64,000 bases of DNA from an uncultured Paracoccaceae bacterium (GTDB lineage Bacteria; Pseudomonadota; Alphaproteobacteria; Rhodobacterales; Rhodobacteraceae), in the NCBI GenBank assembly GCA_947494445.1, contig CANLVD010000004.1, positions 285,560 to 349,559 of the forward strand. Direction: 5' to 3'. This document shows positions 28,647-38,203 of the stretch, piece by piece. Position numbers and translations under genes: made by a program. Every line of letters begins with the position of its first letter. Position 1 is the stretch's first letter. A model generated the notes under the pieces. That model searched no databases. It saw only the letters and a list, made by a program, of their open reading frames with translations, and was not told the origin of the DNA.

Positions 28647-29654
28647 TCAGAGCAGCGCCTTGATCTTGTCCAGCGTGGCCGTTGAAACCTGAACCCCACC
28701 GGCACGCGCCCGCGCCCGCGCGCCAGCCCGGCCGTTGCCCGGCAGACGTGCACCGGGTTGGGCGTTGATCGCGCCGGTCAGATCAGCAATCCGGCTGGCA
28801 AATTCGCCACCGGAAGAGGCTTCGGGATCAATTGCCAGAAAGAACTGACCGGTTTGCGGAGGGCCACCGGCGGTGCCGGAGAAGGGTGAGGCATTGATGC
28901 CAAGCGTCGCCCCGGTCATGGCGGCGGCCATCATTTCGACCATCAGGCCAATGCCGACCCCCTTGTATCCACCCGAGGGGGCCATGGATCCCTTCAGCCC
29001 AACTTCGGCATCGGTGGTCGGCTTGCCATCGGCGTCCAGCGCCCAGCCCAATGGAATGGGCTTGCCCTCACGCGCGTGTTTCATCACCTCGCTCTTGGCA
29101 ATCGTGCTGGCGCTCTGATCGATCAGAACCGCTGGTTCGCCATCCGGCCCGGGCGCGGCAATCGAAATCGGGTTGGTTCCGACAACGGGATTCGAGCCGC
29201 CAGAGGGTGCGATGGATGCAGGTGCGTTGGTAAATCCGATGCCCATCAGACCGGCACGCGCCAGACGGGCGGTGTGATAACCCAATACGCCGCAATTGTA
29301 GGACCGACGGATTGCCAGTGCGGCCACGCCCTGCGTTCTGGCAAGCGGGATCAGGGCCTCAAATCCCGCGTCAATCGCCGGATGGGCAAAGCCGGTTGCG
29401 GCATCCACGCAAATCATGCCGGGGCGCTCCTGTGTCAGCGTCGGCACGGCTTGTCCATGGACCTTGCCGCAGCGCACATGCTCGGCATATATCGGGATAT
29501 AGGCCAGCCCGTGACTGGCGATCCCATCGGCCTCAGTCGCTGCTGTGGCCGCTGCCAGTGAACGGGCCGCTACGTCCGATGTGCCTGCGGCCACCAATGC
29601 GCGGTAGGAGATGTCCTCGATTTCATCAAGGCTCAGGGTCGTGCTGTCCACCAT
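28647..29654 (-). CDS. Ldh-family NAD(P)-dependent oxidoreductase (malate/sulfolactate dehydrogenase superfamily)
   Basis: 335 residues of the Ldh_2 superfamily, which includes sulfolactate, malate, ureidoglycolate and delta-1-pyrroline-2-carboxylate reductases and is unrelated to classical lactate dehydrogenase. Family motifs are ADGIASHGLAYIPIYAEHV, RRSYNCGVLGYHTARLA (catalytic His), NPISIAAPGPDG and GGYKGVGIGLMVEMMA. The C-terminus has a low-complexity Ala/Arg stretch (GRAGARARARAGG). Eight bases before the ATG is AAGGAAG. It follows the DUF3726 gene by 15 bp. Its substrate is likely linked to that neighbour. Confidence 0.88.
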   Translation of the reverse strand: MVDSTTLSLDEIEDISYRALVAAGTSDVAARSLAAATAATEADGIASHGLAYIPIYAEHVRCGKVHGQAVPTLTQERPGMICVDAATGFAHPAIDAGFEALIPLARTQGVAALAIRRSYNCGVLGYHTARLARAGLMGIGFTNAPASIAPSGGSNPVVGTNPISIAAPGPDGEPAVLIDQSASTIAKSEVMKHAREGKPIPLGWALDADGKPTTDAEVGLKGSMAPSGGYKGVGIGLMVEMMAAAMTGATLGINASPFSGTAGGPPQTGQFFLAIDPEASSGGEFASRIADLTGAINAQPGARLPGNGRAGARARARAGGVQVSTATLDKIKALL

Positions 29655-29669
29655 GGGAAGTCTTCCTTC

Positions 29670-30314
29670 TTAATCATTGTCCGACCGGCCCGCACCTGCG
29701 CCCAACAGACGCGAGGCTTCGGTGTCCGGTGCATAGGTTCTGGCCGCGTAGGCCGTGAGACTGGCAAGGTCCTGTGTTTGAGGGGCTGCACGGTCCGCCA
29801 CTGCCTGAGGAGTGTCCATTTGCCCCCCTGCCATGATGTCCACGCGAGACGCAATCATGTCGTTCAGACCTTCCCTGTCCGCGCTTAGCGACAAGCCAAA
29901 GCCGTCTGTCGTGGCACTCACGTCGCTCCAGCGCAAAGTGACCCACCCATGGCGCCTGCGCGCAAGGTTACTGGCGTAGGGCAAAAGCATCGCCGGCGCG
30001 ATGACACCCTCCAGCTGCCAGCCATCATCATTCAGCTGAGCCGCGAAATCCCCTAGGCTGGGACCAAGCGTAAGAGGGCACATCCGCCCCGTTGATGTGC
30101 TCCAGCGAGAACCGCTGCGCCCCGGTGCCGTGTCACCTGGTGCACAGTCGTCCAAAGTGTCCAAAGCGCTTGCAAGATGCCCGCACCCATCAAGGGATTG
30201 TGCACACAGCCAACGGGTTGCTCTAGCTGCCTCGTCGGCCAGCCCCCAGGACAGGCCGACCCCGCGCACAGCCTTTCGAGACAACGCCTCGACCTCGTTC
30301 AGAGACAGGGTCAT
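29670..30314 (-). CDS. DUF3726 protein
   Basis: 214 residues. It opens MTLSLNEVEALSRKAVRGVGLSWGLADEAARATRWLC, the recognisable DUF3726 N-terminus. Residues about 50-150 look beta-rich, and the last 45 residues are Ala/Thr-rich and probably flexible. No catalytic motif is apparent. Its ATG overlaps the stop of the 560-residue gene (ATGA at 30311-30314), and Ldh follows 15 bp later, so these three proteins are made together. Function unknown. Confidence 0.8.
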   Translation of the reverse strand: MTLSLNEVEALSRKAVRGVGLSWGLADEAARATRWLCAQSLDGCGHLASALDTLDDCAPGDTAPGRSGSRWSTSTGRMCPLTLGPSLGDFAAQLNDDGWQLEGVIAPAMLLPYASNLARRRHGWVTLRWSDVSATTDGFGLSLSADREGLNDMIASRVDIMAGGQMDTPQAVADRAAPQTQDLASLTAYAARTYAPDTEASRLLGAGAGRSDND

Positions 30315-31993
30315 AGCTCGGGGTAGACCCAGAAATCCGCATTCTGGGGCGTCAGGTCTTCGGGATAGGGCGCGCCCGCATACATGCAGATCCTGACCCA
30401 GCGGTCCGACCGGGGATCAAACTTTGTTGCGCCGAAAAACGACAGCTTTGCCCGCAGCATGTCGATGGGCATGACGTCCGCACCGATGGTGTTGTCATGG
30501 ATCTCGCTATAGGGTGCCAAAGCGCTGATCTGGGCCCGCCTGATGGTGTGGCGGTGCTCTGGATGGGCCAGCAGAAACTCGGCAATCGGTTCGTTTTTGT
30601 CCCAGCCATTCAAGGCACCGTAGGCTGCAACCGCGTCGCGTGCGGGGGCCAGAGGCTGCTCATATTCCGCAATCGGTTCTTCAAAGCGCTGGCCCAATCG
30701 TGGCTCCAGCTTTTCTTCCGAGACATACCAGGCCCGGGCCTGAGCCTCCTGTGCCGACCAGTCCAGCGACAAAGCCCAGCCAAAACAGGAGACGATCTGT
30801 TCACGGGTCGTGGCGACCGTCAGGTCCCCGTCGATCTGAAAACTCGTCTCCAGACTGTCGGAGAGGTCATCTGCCAGATCATCCACCAGCGCGCCGTGAG
30901 GTTCCAGAATGAGCGAGGCAACAAGCTCCTGTCCTTCCGGGGTCAGTTGCGCCTCGGACCAGTGGCACAGCCGGTCCCACGGGATGGTTCCTGACCAGAT
31001 CTCGTCATCGACATGCTTGGTCAATATGTCCAGATCACGCGTCAAACCGGCAAGCTTCTCAACTTGTGCCGGGTGGTCGGATCGCCAGTCCGCGACCAGA
31101 ACCTGACAGCGGGCAACCAGATCACGAAACTGCGCGGCCGCCGTATCACGTGCCTCAGGCAGGCCCCGAACCCGGGCAATCGCCTCCTCGCGCACGCGGA
31201 TCCAGTTGTTGAACAGGATCGGGTGGTTGATGATGAAAGGCGCCATGCCCAGACCTGTGGAATTGCCGATGCCAAGCGTCTGCGCGATCGCCGGATCAAG
31301 CGTGACGCTTTTTTCACCCCCCTCTGCCCGGGCCAGATGCTCCACCAGATCACGGACAAAGGCGCGGATCAGATAGACGGTCAGAAGTTCTGCCTGAAAC
31401 GGCGCTTTCATCTCGTCCCGGCCTTCAATGGTCTCTCGATCCGCTGCACCAAACTTGCCAGATCCGTAAACCGCAGTGGTGCGCATCAGATAGCCCACGC
31501 GCGCAATCTCGTCTGTATCCGGTTGTTGCCCCTTAGCCAGACGATCCACCACATGGGCCCAAAGCCGCACCGACCGATTTGCCCGCGACAGGGTCAGTTC
31601 GCGCCCCGTGATGCGCCCTGCCTCCTGCAAGGGCACATTGTGATCCAGACGGGCAATATCCTCATCCGTCGGGGTGCCGTCAAACAGGGCAAATGTCGTG
31701 TCCCAGGCCTCGGCGATTACGCGATCAGAACGCTTCTCGTCAGGCAGATCATGGGCAAAGGCCACCAGCGAATAGGTCCTGTCCGGCCCTTTGGCGCAAT
31801 ACACGGCATGGCCCACACCCTTGGCATCGATGTTGAATTTCGGACGCGAGAAATGCCACCCCTCCCGGGCCAGCCTGCGGGTCAGGATGCGCATGAAACT
31901 CAGCCGCGACTGATGCAGCGAGCCCAGACGTTTCAGCCGCATCACATGGGATGGCAGCCGCAATGGCACGACGGTAGATGGCGTTTCAGCCAT
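30311..31993 (-). CDS. Unrecognised conserved-looking 560-residue protein, linked to DUF3726 and Ldh genes
   Basis: 560 residues, soluble, with no signal peptide or membrane segment. It is rich in charged and aromatic residues, mainly alpha-helical by eye. Distinct blocks are GRITGRELTLSRANRSVRLW, STGLGMAPFIINHPILFNNW, WSEAQLTPEGQELVASLILE and the C-terminal DRWVRICMYAGAPYPEDL. I do not recognise the family. Base composition and codon use look like the neighbours, so it is not an obvious recent import. It is coupled to DUF3726 by a 4-bp overlap and lies 155 bp after the oxidoreductase gene; that gap holds nothing I can identify. Confidence 0.75.
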   Translation of the reverse strand: MAETPSTVVPLRLPSHVMRLKRLGSLHQSRLSFMRILTRRLAREGWHFSRPKFNIDAKGVGHAVYCAKGPDRTYSLVAFAHDLPDEKRSDRVIAEAWDTTFALFDGTPTDEDIARLDHNVPLQEAGRITGRELTLSRANRSVRLWAHVVDRLAKGQQPDTDEIARVGYLMRTTAVYGSGKFGAADRETIEGRDEMKAPFQAELLTVYLIRAFVRDLVEHLARAEGGEKSVTLDPAIAQTLGIGNSTGLGMAPFIINHPILFNNWIRVREEAIARVRGLPEARDTAAAQFRDLVARCQVLVADWRSDHPAQVEKLAGLTRDLDILTKHVDDEIWSGTIPWDRLCHWSEAQLTPEGQELVASLILEPHGALVDDLADDLSDSLETSFQIDGDLTVATTREQIVSCFGWALSLDWSAQEAQARAWYVSEEKLEPRLGQRFEEPIAEYEQPLAPARDAVAAYGALNGWDKNEPIAEFLLAHPEHRHTIRRAQISALAPYSEIHDNTIGADVMPIDMLRAKLSFFGATKFDPRSDRWVRICMYAGAPYPEDLTPQNADFWVYPEL

Positions 31994-32148
31994 GCAAAAA
32001 CCCCTTATGATCCCTGCCGTTGAGCGTCTGTTCCCTGCTCACAATACCGTTCCTGATCCCCGGTCGCTGTCGTCGGGGCAGATTGATGGCTTTATGCGCC
32101 AAGCACAAGTCCATGGTGACACTTGGACGATATGTCTTAATTCCCGCC

Positions 32149-33231
32149 TTACGGGACGACCACGATGTTGCCTGTATGCCGCTTCTCGACAAAGGCTGTC
32201 TGAGCGGCATGGAGTTCGCTCAAAGGATATGTCGCGGCCAACGCGGGCCTGATTTCGCCCGCTTCGATATAGGCAATCAGGTTCAGCATCACCTGCCGGT
32301 CAATCACGGTGGAGCCTGTAAAGGTCAGGTCCCGCAGATAGAGCGTGCGCAGATCAAGAGATACCATCGGCCCTGCAATAGCGCCTGAGCAAGTATAGCG
32401 CCCGCCCCGCGCCAGCACATCCAGCAGACCTGGCCAGGCATCCCCGCCGACCACATCGGCCAGAACCGTGATCGTCTCGCCCTTCAGGGCCGCCTTCAGG
32501 TTTGCAGGGCTGCGCGGCAGTATCCGATCCGGGCCGAGCTTTGCCACCTCGTCATGCTTGACTTCGGATGCCATGGCGATCACGCGTGCACCGCGCCGCT
32601 TGGCAAGCTGCACCAAGGCACCGCCGACACCACCCGACGCGCCAGGCACCAGAACTGTGTCCGCATTCGTGACGCTGGCGCGTGTCAGCATGCCCTCGGC
32701 AGTGGAATAGGAACAACTGAACGTCGCAAGCTCGGCATCGGACAGATCTGATCTGACAGCCAGCGCATTGACCGAAGGCATGACCGTGTACTGGGCAAAC
32801 CCGCCGTCACTCTCTGATCCGATGTAGCCGGTCTTGGTTATGTCCAGCGGATCGTCCGGGTCGCGCAGCCAGCAATCCGCGATGACACGCTCGCCCACGC
32901 GCACAGGATCCACACCTTCGCCTACCGCCACGATCTGCCCGCAGACATCCGCACCCTGAATGCGCGGGAAGCTGATCGGCGCACCGCCCCAGGACGGATC
33001 TTCGTCATCCACCTTTACGTGCCCGTCATCGGTGGTCGCGTCCGTTACGGCCTTTGAGTACCAGCCCGCGCGCGTGTTCACATCCGTGTTGTTCAACCCG
33101 CAGGCCAGAACCCGCAGCAGCACCTGACCCGGTGCCGGTTCGGGGCACGCCCAATCCTCATGCCAAACCATCTGTTCGGGTCCGCCATGGCCCATCGTGA
33201 CCATGGCATTCATCGTCTTGGGCAGGGTCAT
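32149..33231 (-). CDS. Medium-chain dehydrogenase/reductase family oxidoreductase
   Basis: 360 residues. The N-terminal GroES-like domain has VLLRVLACGLNNTDVNTRAGWYS, where the zinc-ligand Cys and the usual GHE motif are lost (IQGADVCGQI). The Rossmann domain has VLVPGASGGVGGALVQLAKRRGA. It is thus closer to zeta-crystallin/quinone oxidoreductases than to zinc alcohol dehydrogenases. It lies 57 bp after phnY in the same direction, so it may reduce or oxidise an aldehyde produced in phosphonate breakdown; this role is inferred only from position. Confidence 0.85.
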   Translation of the reverse strand: MTLPKTMNAMVTMGHGGPEQMVWHEDWACPEPAPGQVLLRVLACGLNNTDVNTRAGWYSKAVTDATTDDGHVKVDDEDPSWGGAPISFPRIQGADVCGQIVAVGEGVDPVRVGERVIADCWLRDPDDPLDITKTGYIGSESDGGFAQYTVMPSVNALAVRSDLSDAELATFSCSYSTAEGMLTRASVTNADTVLVPGASGGVGGALVQLAKRRGARVIAMASEVKHDEVAKLGPDRILPRSPANLKAALKGETITVLADVVGGDAWPGLLDVLARGGRYTCSGAIAGPMVSLDLRTLYLRDLTFTGSTVIDRQVMLNLIAYIEAGEIRPALAATYPLSELHAAQTAFVEKRHTGNIVVVP

Positions 33232-33288
33232 GTCAGCCTTTCGGGTTGCACCAGCGGAACGACCCGCAGACTGACAGGAACCGACGTG

Positions 33289-34740
33289 TCATTCCACCCA
33301 TGGAAGCGAATAAGTCTTCACATTGGTGAAGAACTTCATCGCTTCAAGCACACCTTCCTTGACCCCGTTGCCGCTGTCCTTGATGCCGCCAAAGGGTGAC
33401 ATCTCGATGCGGTAGCCGGGTTGTTCCCAGATGTTGCAGGTGCCCACATCCAATCCGTTGATATAGGCGATTGCCCGGTTCAGGTCATTGGTGCAAACCC
33501 CGGAGGACAGGCCAAACTCCGTGCTGTTGGAGATTGCCATGACCTCTGCGTCATTGTCAGGCACTCGCACGATCGGCACGATGGGACCGAAGGTCTCTTC
33601 CATGACCAATTCACTGTCATGGGGCACCCTGTCGACAACAATCGGTGGCAAGAGCGCGCCCTGACGGCCCGGATGATAAAGGATCTCGGCACCGGCCTCT
33701 TCGGCCATGAAAACACGCTTTTCGAACAGTTCGGCGGCTTGTGCATGGATCACGCAGCCAAGCTGTGTCTGGGGGTCCTGCGGATCACCAAAGCGGATCG
33801 CCTTGGCCTTTTCCAGAACCAGCGGCACAAATCTGTCGGCCACGCTTTCCTGCACCAGAATGCGCTTCACAGCCGTGCAGCGCTGGCCCGAATTGCCCGT
33901 TGCACCGGCAACCGCAATGGTCGCAGCCTTGTCCAGATCGGCGTCTGTCAGGTCGTTGAGGATGATCAGCGGGTCATTGCCGCCCAGCTCCAGCGCCGTG
34001 CGCTTGTAGCCGGCCTTGGCCGCGATGATCTTGCCCACCGGCACACCGCCCGTGAAGGTCACGATGTCGATGTTGTCATTGGTCACCATCTCATCACCGA
34101 TGTCGCCCGGCAGGCCGGTCACGATCTGGAACATCTCAGGCGGCAGCCCGGCCTCATACAGGATGTCTGCCAGCGCAATCGCGGTCAGCGGGGTCAGTTC
34201 GGTCGGCTTGCAGACCACGCAATTGTTGGTCGCAATCGCTGGCGCGATCTTGTGAGACACCATGTTGAGCGGGTGGTTGAATGGCGTGATGGCCGAAATG
34301 GCCCGCACAGGTTCGCGCTTGGTATAGATCTTGCGCGCCTTGCCTTGCGGAGTCAGATCGCAGGAAAAGATTTGCCCGTCATCGAGAATGGCCATCTGGC
34401 CCGCCAGCGTGAACACGTCATAGGACCGGCCTGTCTCGTAAAGCGCATGCTGGTGGCAGATGCCCAGTTCCAGCGTCAGCCATTGGGCGAGCCAGTCACG
34501 CTTTTCGCGGATCAATTCGCCCGCGCGGAACAAGATCTGCTGACGCTCGTACCGGGTCAACTTGGGCTTGTAGGCGGCTGCAATTTCGAACGCCTTTGCC
34601 GCGTGTTCGGCCTTGCCCGCAGGCACGGTGCCGATCACCTGATCGGTATAGGGGTAGCGCACTTCGACCACATCATCGGTGAACACGGTCTCGCCGCCGA
34701 TGCGCATGCCCTCGTGGCGAATCTCAGGAATATTGCTCAT
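33289..34740 (-). CDS. phnY: Phosphonoacetaldehyde dehydrogenase
   Basis: 483 residues, aldehyde dehydrogenase fold. The catalytic Cys is C288 in [12 protein letters not shown] and the general base is E251 in ALELGGND. R105 and R287 match the arginines that hold the phosphonate group in S. meliloti PhnY, shifted by three residues. It oxidises phosphonoacetaldehyde to phosphonoacetate with NAD. It follows phnA by 18 bp and phnW lies one gene further upstream, making the known hydrolytic 2-aminoethylphosphonate route. Confidence 0.93.
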   Translation of the reverse strand: MSNIPEIRHEGMRIGGETVFTDDVVEVRYPYTDQVIGTVPAGKAEHAAKAFEIAAAYKPKLTRYERQQILFRAGELIREKRDWLAQWLTLELGICHQHALYETGRSYDVFTLAGQMAILDDGQIFSCDLTPQGKARKIYTKREPVRAISAITPFNHPLNMVSHKIAPAIATNNCVVCKPTELTPLTAIALADILYEAGLPPEMFQIVTGLPGDIGDEMVTNDNIDIVTFTGGVPVGKIIAAKAGYKRTALELGGNDPLIILNDLTDADLDKAATIAVAGATGNSGQRCTAVKRILVQESVADRFVPLVLEKAKAIRFGDPQDPQTQLGCVIHAQAAELFEKRVFMAEEAGAEILYHPGRQGALLPPIVVDRVPHDSELVMEETFGPIVPIVRVPDNDAEVMAISNSTEFGLSSGVCTNDLNRAIAYINGLDVGTCNIWEQPGYRIEMSPFGGIKDSGNGVKEGVLEAMKFFTNVKTYSLPWVE

Positions 34741-34758
34741 GTATCAGGTCTTTCCGGG

Positions 34759-36003
34759 TCAGAGGCTGGCAGCGGTTGTGGCATAGAACAGCGCATCGAA
34801 GTTGCGCAACTCGGGCTGGCCGGGCAAGTCCATCACGCGATTGACGATGAAAGGCACTTCCTGTTCCGTCAGGCCGCCGTGACTGCGCAGCGGTTCTTTC
34901 AACGCTGCCAGATCATGCCGGTCAGCAGATGTCCCAAGGGTCATGTTCTCGCCCGAGATCATGACGATGTCGCCAATCCGGTCGGCTGGCAGGTCATAGC
35001 GTCGCACAGCTTCGGCCCGGTCAACCACTTCGATGATCCCGTCGGTCGCCGACAGCTTTGCGATGATTTCCGCCACATCCGTTCCCTCAGGCACATAGGC
35101 CGTCGCGAACGAGCCGAGCGCGCCGTGGTGCACCACGTAAGGGTCGGTGATCGGCAGAATGACACGCGCCTTGTCCTTGCCAAGCCAATTGTCCATCAGG
35201 TCCTGCACGTAGACAACAGCAGGCGAGCCATCGGCCAGATGCTTGGGCTTCATGCCATGGTCTGCCGTGACGACAATGGCCGCGCCCATCGCATCAAGGT
35301 CCCGCAGATACCCGTCAAACATGGCGTAGAACGCCTTGGCTTCGGCATCCTCTGGGGCGAATTTATGCTGAATGTAATCGGTCGTCGTCAGATACATCAG
35401 ATCCGGTTTCCACTCTGCCAGCAGCTTCACGCCAGCGGCAAAAACGAACTCGGACAATTCCGCCGAATAGACATCCGGCTTCGCCATGCCCAGCCACTGG
35501 GACGCATTCTCCTGCCCGTGTTCTGCTTGCGTGGTCGTGTCGGACCGCTCGGCTGAGAAGCATTTTGCGCGATCCTCGTCAAACCGCAGACCTGCCCCCA
35601 GAAGCGCGCGCAGCTTGTCTTTTGCCGTGACAATCGCGACGCGGGCACCTGCCTCAAAGACCTGACCGAAGACGGTCGGCGCACGCAGGAATTTCACATC
35701 ATTCATCATCACCTCTTCGCCCGTGTCCGGGTCGATCAGGTAATTGCCGCAGATCCCGTGCACACTTGGCGGGCGTCCGGTCGCAATCGACAGGTTGTTG
35801 GGATTGGTAAACGACGGGATCACCGAATGCGCCAGACGGTCGGTCCCGGTCTCGCGGATACGCTTGAGCGTCGGCATCAAGCCATCCGCAATGGCCGCGT
35901 CCAGATAGGCAGGCTCGCAGCCGTCCAGACAAATGGCAATCGCGGGCACTTTGGTCACGGGATAGACCCGGTCATTCACGGTGACGGGCGCGGAAATGGT
36001 CAT
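34759..36003 (-). CDS. phnA: Phosphonoacetate hydrolase
   Basis: 414 residues of the alkaline phosphatase superfamily. The two-zinc site is complete: D27 and T66 (nucleophile, in SFTNPNN), D209 and H213 (TDYIQHK), D248 and H249 (TADHGMK), H375 (SHGG). These match the S. meliloti PhnA ligands with a constant shift of two residues. It cleaves the C-P bond of phosphonoacetate to give acetate and phosphate. It lies between phnW and phnY with gaps of 22 and 18 bp. Confidence 0.94.
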   Translation of the reverse strand: MTISAPVTVNDRVYPVTKVPAIAICLDGCEPAYLDAAIADGLMPTLKRIRETGTDRLAHSVIPSFTNPNNLSIATGRPPSVHGICGNYLIDPDTGEEVMMNDVKFLRAPTVFGQVFEAGARVAIVTAKDKLRALLGAGLRFDEDRAKCFSAERSDTTTQAEHGQENASQWLGMAKPDVYSAELSEFVFAAGVKLLAEWKPDLMYLTTTDYIQHKFAPEDAEAKAFYAMFDGYLRDLDAMGAAIVVTADHGMKPKHLADGSPAVVYVQDLMDNWLGKDKARVILPITDPYVVHHGALGSFATAYVPEGTDVAEIIAKLSATDGIIEVVDRAEAVRRYDLPADRIGDIVMISGENMTLGTSADRHDLAALKEPLRSHGGLTEQEVPFIVNRVMDLPGQPELRNFDALFYATTAASL

Positions 36004-36025
36004 GTTCTTGGGATCCTTGTCAGTC

Positions 36026-37210
36026 TTAGGCGGCCAGTCTGGCGCGTTCTTGCAAAGCGGCGGCGGGTGGGGCGGCGCTGGATACGTTCATCGTTATCAA
36101 GGCACGTGCCGCCGCCGAGACAACCCGGTGCATCACGTCAACATCCACTTGTCCGATGCAGCCCACCCGGAAACTGTCCACAACAGTCAGTTTTCCTGGA
36201 TAGATGATGAATCCTTCGTTCTTCATCAGATCATAGAAGCGATCAAAGGCAAAATTCGGGTCTTCGGGGCAGAAGAACGTCACGATGATCGGCGACAACC
36301 AGCGATCCTCCAGCAGCGTCTCGAACCCCAGCTTGCGCATGCCCGCGATCAGTGCATCGCGGTTCGCTTCGTAGCGCGCACCGCGTCCGGCCACGCCACC
36401 CTCATCGTGATGCGTCCGGAGCGCTTCCAGAAATGCGGCAACAACATGGGTGGGCGGGGTAAAGCGCCACTGACCTGTCTTTTCCATGGTGGCCCATTGC
36501 GCATGAACATCGAGCGACAGGGAATGGCTGTTACCCTTGCATGCCTCCAGCTCGGTTCTGCGCACAAGGACAAAACCAAAGCCCGGTACGCCCTCGATGC
36601 ATTTGTTGGCCGAGGAAACCAGCGCCTCGAACCGGATCGTATCAGGCGACACGTCGATGGCACCAAAGGCCGACATGCTGTCGATCAGCAACTTGCGTCC
36701 GGCGGCGTAAACAGCGTCGGAGATCTCGGAAATCGGATTCAGGATGCCCGAGCTGGTCTCGCAATGAATGGCAACCACATGGGTGATGTCGGGATCGCCA
36801 GCCAGAAGCTCTGCCACCTCTGTACCGCGTGGCGGCAGATAATCGCCCTTGTCCAGAACGATGTGATCGCGGTTAAGATAGCGCAGTGTCTCGGCGCTGC
36901 GCAGACCATAGGCCCCGTTTGCCAGCACCAGCACCTTGCCATCGCGCGGGATCAACGAGCCCAGCATCGCCTCGACCGCAAAAGTGCCGGATCCCTGAAT
37001 TGGCACGCATTCAAACGCATCCGCGCCCGCGCCCAGCAGGGTCAGAAGCCGCCCGCGCAACGCAGACGTCATGGCGCGGAAATCAACGTCCCAAGATCCC
37101 CAGTCGCGCAGCATCGCCTGTTTGACCGTCAGCGAGGTGGTCAGAGGACCCGGCGTCAGTAGGAAAGGCTCGCCCATTTCGGGATCAGGTAGTCCAGGAA
37201 GGTCAGCCAT
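36026..37210 (-). CDS. phnW: 2-aminoethylphosphonate:pyruvate aminotransferase
   Basis: 394 residues, a PLP enzyme of class V type. [26 protein letters not shown] is the family start, [11 protein letters not shown] binds cofactor phosphate, [12 protein letters not shown] has the PLP-ring Asp, and [16 protein letters not shown] carries the Schiff-base lysine K203. It transfers the amino group of 2-aminoethylphosphonate to pyruvate, yielding phosphonoacetaldehyde and alanine. It is the first gene of the minus-strand run and is divergent from a LysR regulator. Confidence 0.94.
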   Translation of the reverse strand: MADLPGLPDPEMGEPFLLTPGPLTTSLTVKQAMLRDWGSWDVDFRAMTSALRGRLLTLLGAGADAFECVPIQGSGTFAVEAMLGSLIPRDGKVLVLANGAYGLRSAETLRYLNRDHIVLDKGDYLPPRGTEVAELLAGDPDITHVVAIHCETSSGILNPISEISDAVYAAGRKLLIDSMSAFGAIDVSPDTIRFEALVSSANKCIEGVPGFGFVLVRRTELEACKGNSHSLSLDVHAQWATMEKTGQWRFTPPTHVVAAFLEALRTHHDEGGVAGRGARYEANRDALIAGMRKLGFETLLEDRWLSPIIVTFFCPEDPNFAFDRFYDLMKNEGFIIYPGKLTVVDSFRVGCIGQVDVDVMHRVVSAAARALITMNVSSAAPPAAALQERARLAA

Positions 37211-37273
37211 GTCAGAAACACTCCGGTCGCGAATGGTGTTGCCAGCCTAATGCCCCATCTGCGCCTATCTGTA

Positions 37274-37286
37274 AAATCATTGATTT
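37274..37286. promoter_or_regulatory. Perfect dyad in the phnW-lysR divergent promoter region
   Basis: AAATCA-T-TGATTT is a perfect 6+1+6 palindrome in an AT-rich gap between divergent genes, the usual place for a LysR-type binding site. TATATTATA at 37309-37317 could be the -10 region for the regulator gene. Confidence 0.5.
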
Positions 37287-37333
37287 CTATGTTATCATCG
37301 GAAAAATCTATATTATACCGGAGCCGCTCAACC

Positions 37334-38203
37334 GTGCGACACAGTCAGTTGAAAGCCTTTCACCATGTGGCCCTTCTGGGCGGATTTTCTCGCGCGGCAA
37401 ATGCCATGCGTCTGACCCAACCCGCGGTCTCCGAACAGGTCCGCAATCTGGAGGTTCACCATGATGTGCTCCTGTTCAAGCGTGACCGGAACCCGGTCCA
37501 ACTGACCCCCAGCGGAGAGGATCTGTTTCGCCTCACCCGCCAGTATTTCGAGATGGAAGGTCAGATTTCCGATCTGTTGTCTCAGGCGCGCTCTGCCATC
37601 GAAGGCGAGTTGCGGATCATCGCCGACAGCGCCTTTCACGTGACCACAATCCTCGGGCAGTTTCGCACCCGCTACCCCGATGTCACCTTGCACCTTGAGA
37701 TCGGCAATACAGCCGAGATCCTTGAACATCTGCGCGCCTACAAGGCCGAGATCGGGGTGATCGGCGACATCGATCCCGGTCCGGACATGGACGCGCTGGA
37801 TCTTGGCCATTCCGACATCATCGCCTTTTGTGCCAAGGGGTTTCTGCCCGAGGGAACCACCCGGCTTCACTTGTCAGAGCTGCGCGATCATCCGCTGGTG
37901 TTTCGTGAGGATGGCTCGAAAACCCGCGCCAAACTGGAACAGGCGGCTGCACGCAAAGGCATCACACTGGTCCCTACGATCTATGCCGAAGGACGCGAGG
38001 CCGTGCGCGAGGTCGTCGCCTCGGGCGCAGGCATCGGCATCGTCTCACGCGCCGAATACGGACGCGATGACCGACTGATGCAGATCGAATTGGCAGATGC
38101 AGGGCTTGAGATGTTCGAAAGCCTGGTCCATCTGTCCCAGCGCCGCGATGTGAAGGTCATCCGCGCCTTCATGGATCTGGCACGCGGTGCGAATAAAGCC
38201 TAG
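37334..38203 (+). CDS. LysR-family regulator, probable controller of the phosphonate genes
   Basis: 289 residues. The DNA-binding domain is HVALLGGFSRAANAMRLTQPAVSEQVRNLEVHHDVLLFKR; the rest is a type 2 periplasmic-like effector domain. The GTG at 37334 is chosen because GGAG lies ten bases upstream and LysR proteins start close to the helix-turn-helix; a longer frame from 37250 would run through the promoter. It is divergent from phnW, with the dyad between them. The effector is unknown; 2-aminoethylphosphonate is the obvious guess. It converges on hemH with a 4-bp overlap. Confidence 0.9.
   Translation: MRHSQLKAFHHVALLGGFSRAANAMRLTQPAVSEQVRNLEVHHDVLLFKRDRNPVQLTPSGEDLFRLTRQYFEMEGQISDLLSQARSAIEGELRIIADSAFHVTTILGQFRTRYPDVTLHLEIGNTAEILEHLRAYKAEIGVIGDIDPGPDMDALDLGHSDIIAFCAKGFLPEGTTRLHLSELRDHPLVFREDGSKTRAKLEQAAARKGITLVPTIYAEGREAVREVVASGAGIGIVSRAEYGRDDRLMQIELADAGLEMFESLVHLSQRRDVKVIRAFMDLARGANKA

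Noticed and set aside
31013..32023. 336-codon plus-strand frame
   Set aside because: Shadow of the 560-residue gene; the minus-strand frame has the ATGA coupling to DUF3726 and the better codon pattern.
33421..35556. 711-codon open frame on the plus strand
   Set aside because: It is exactly antisense to phnY and phnA, both with complete catalytic sites. The translation is His/Arg/Gln-rich with no family features, typical of a high-GC shadow frame.
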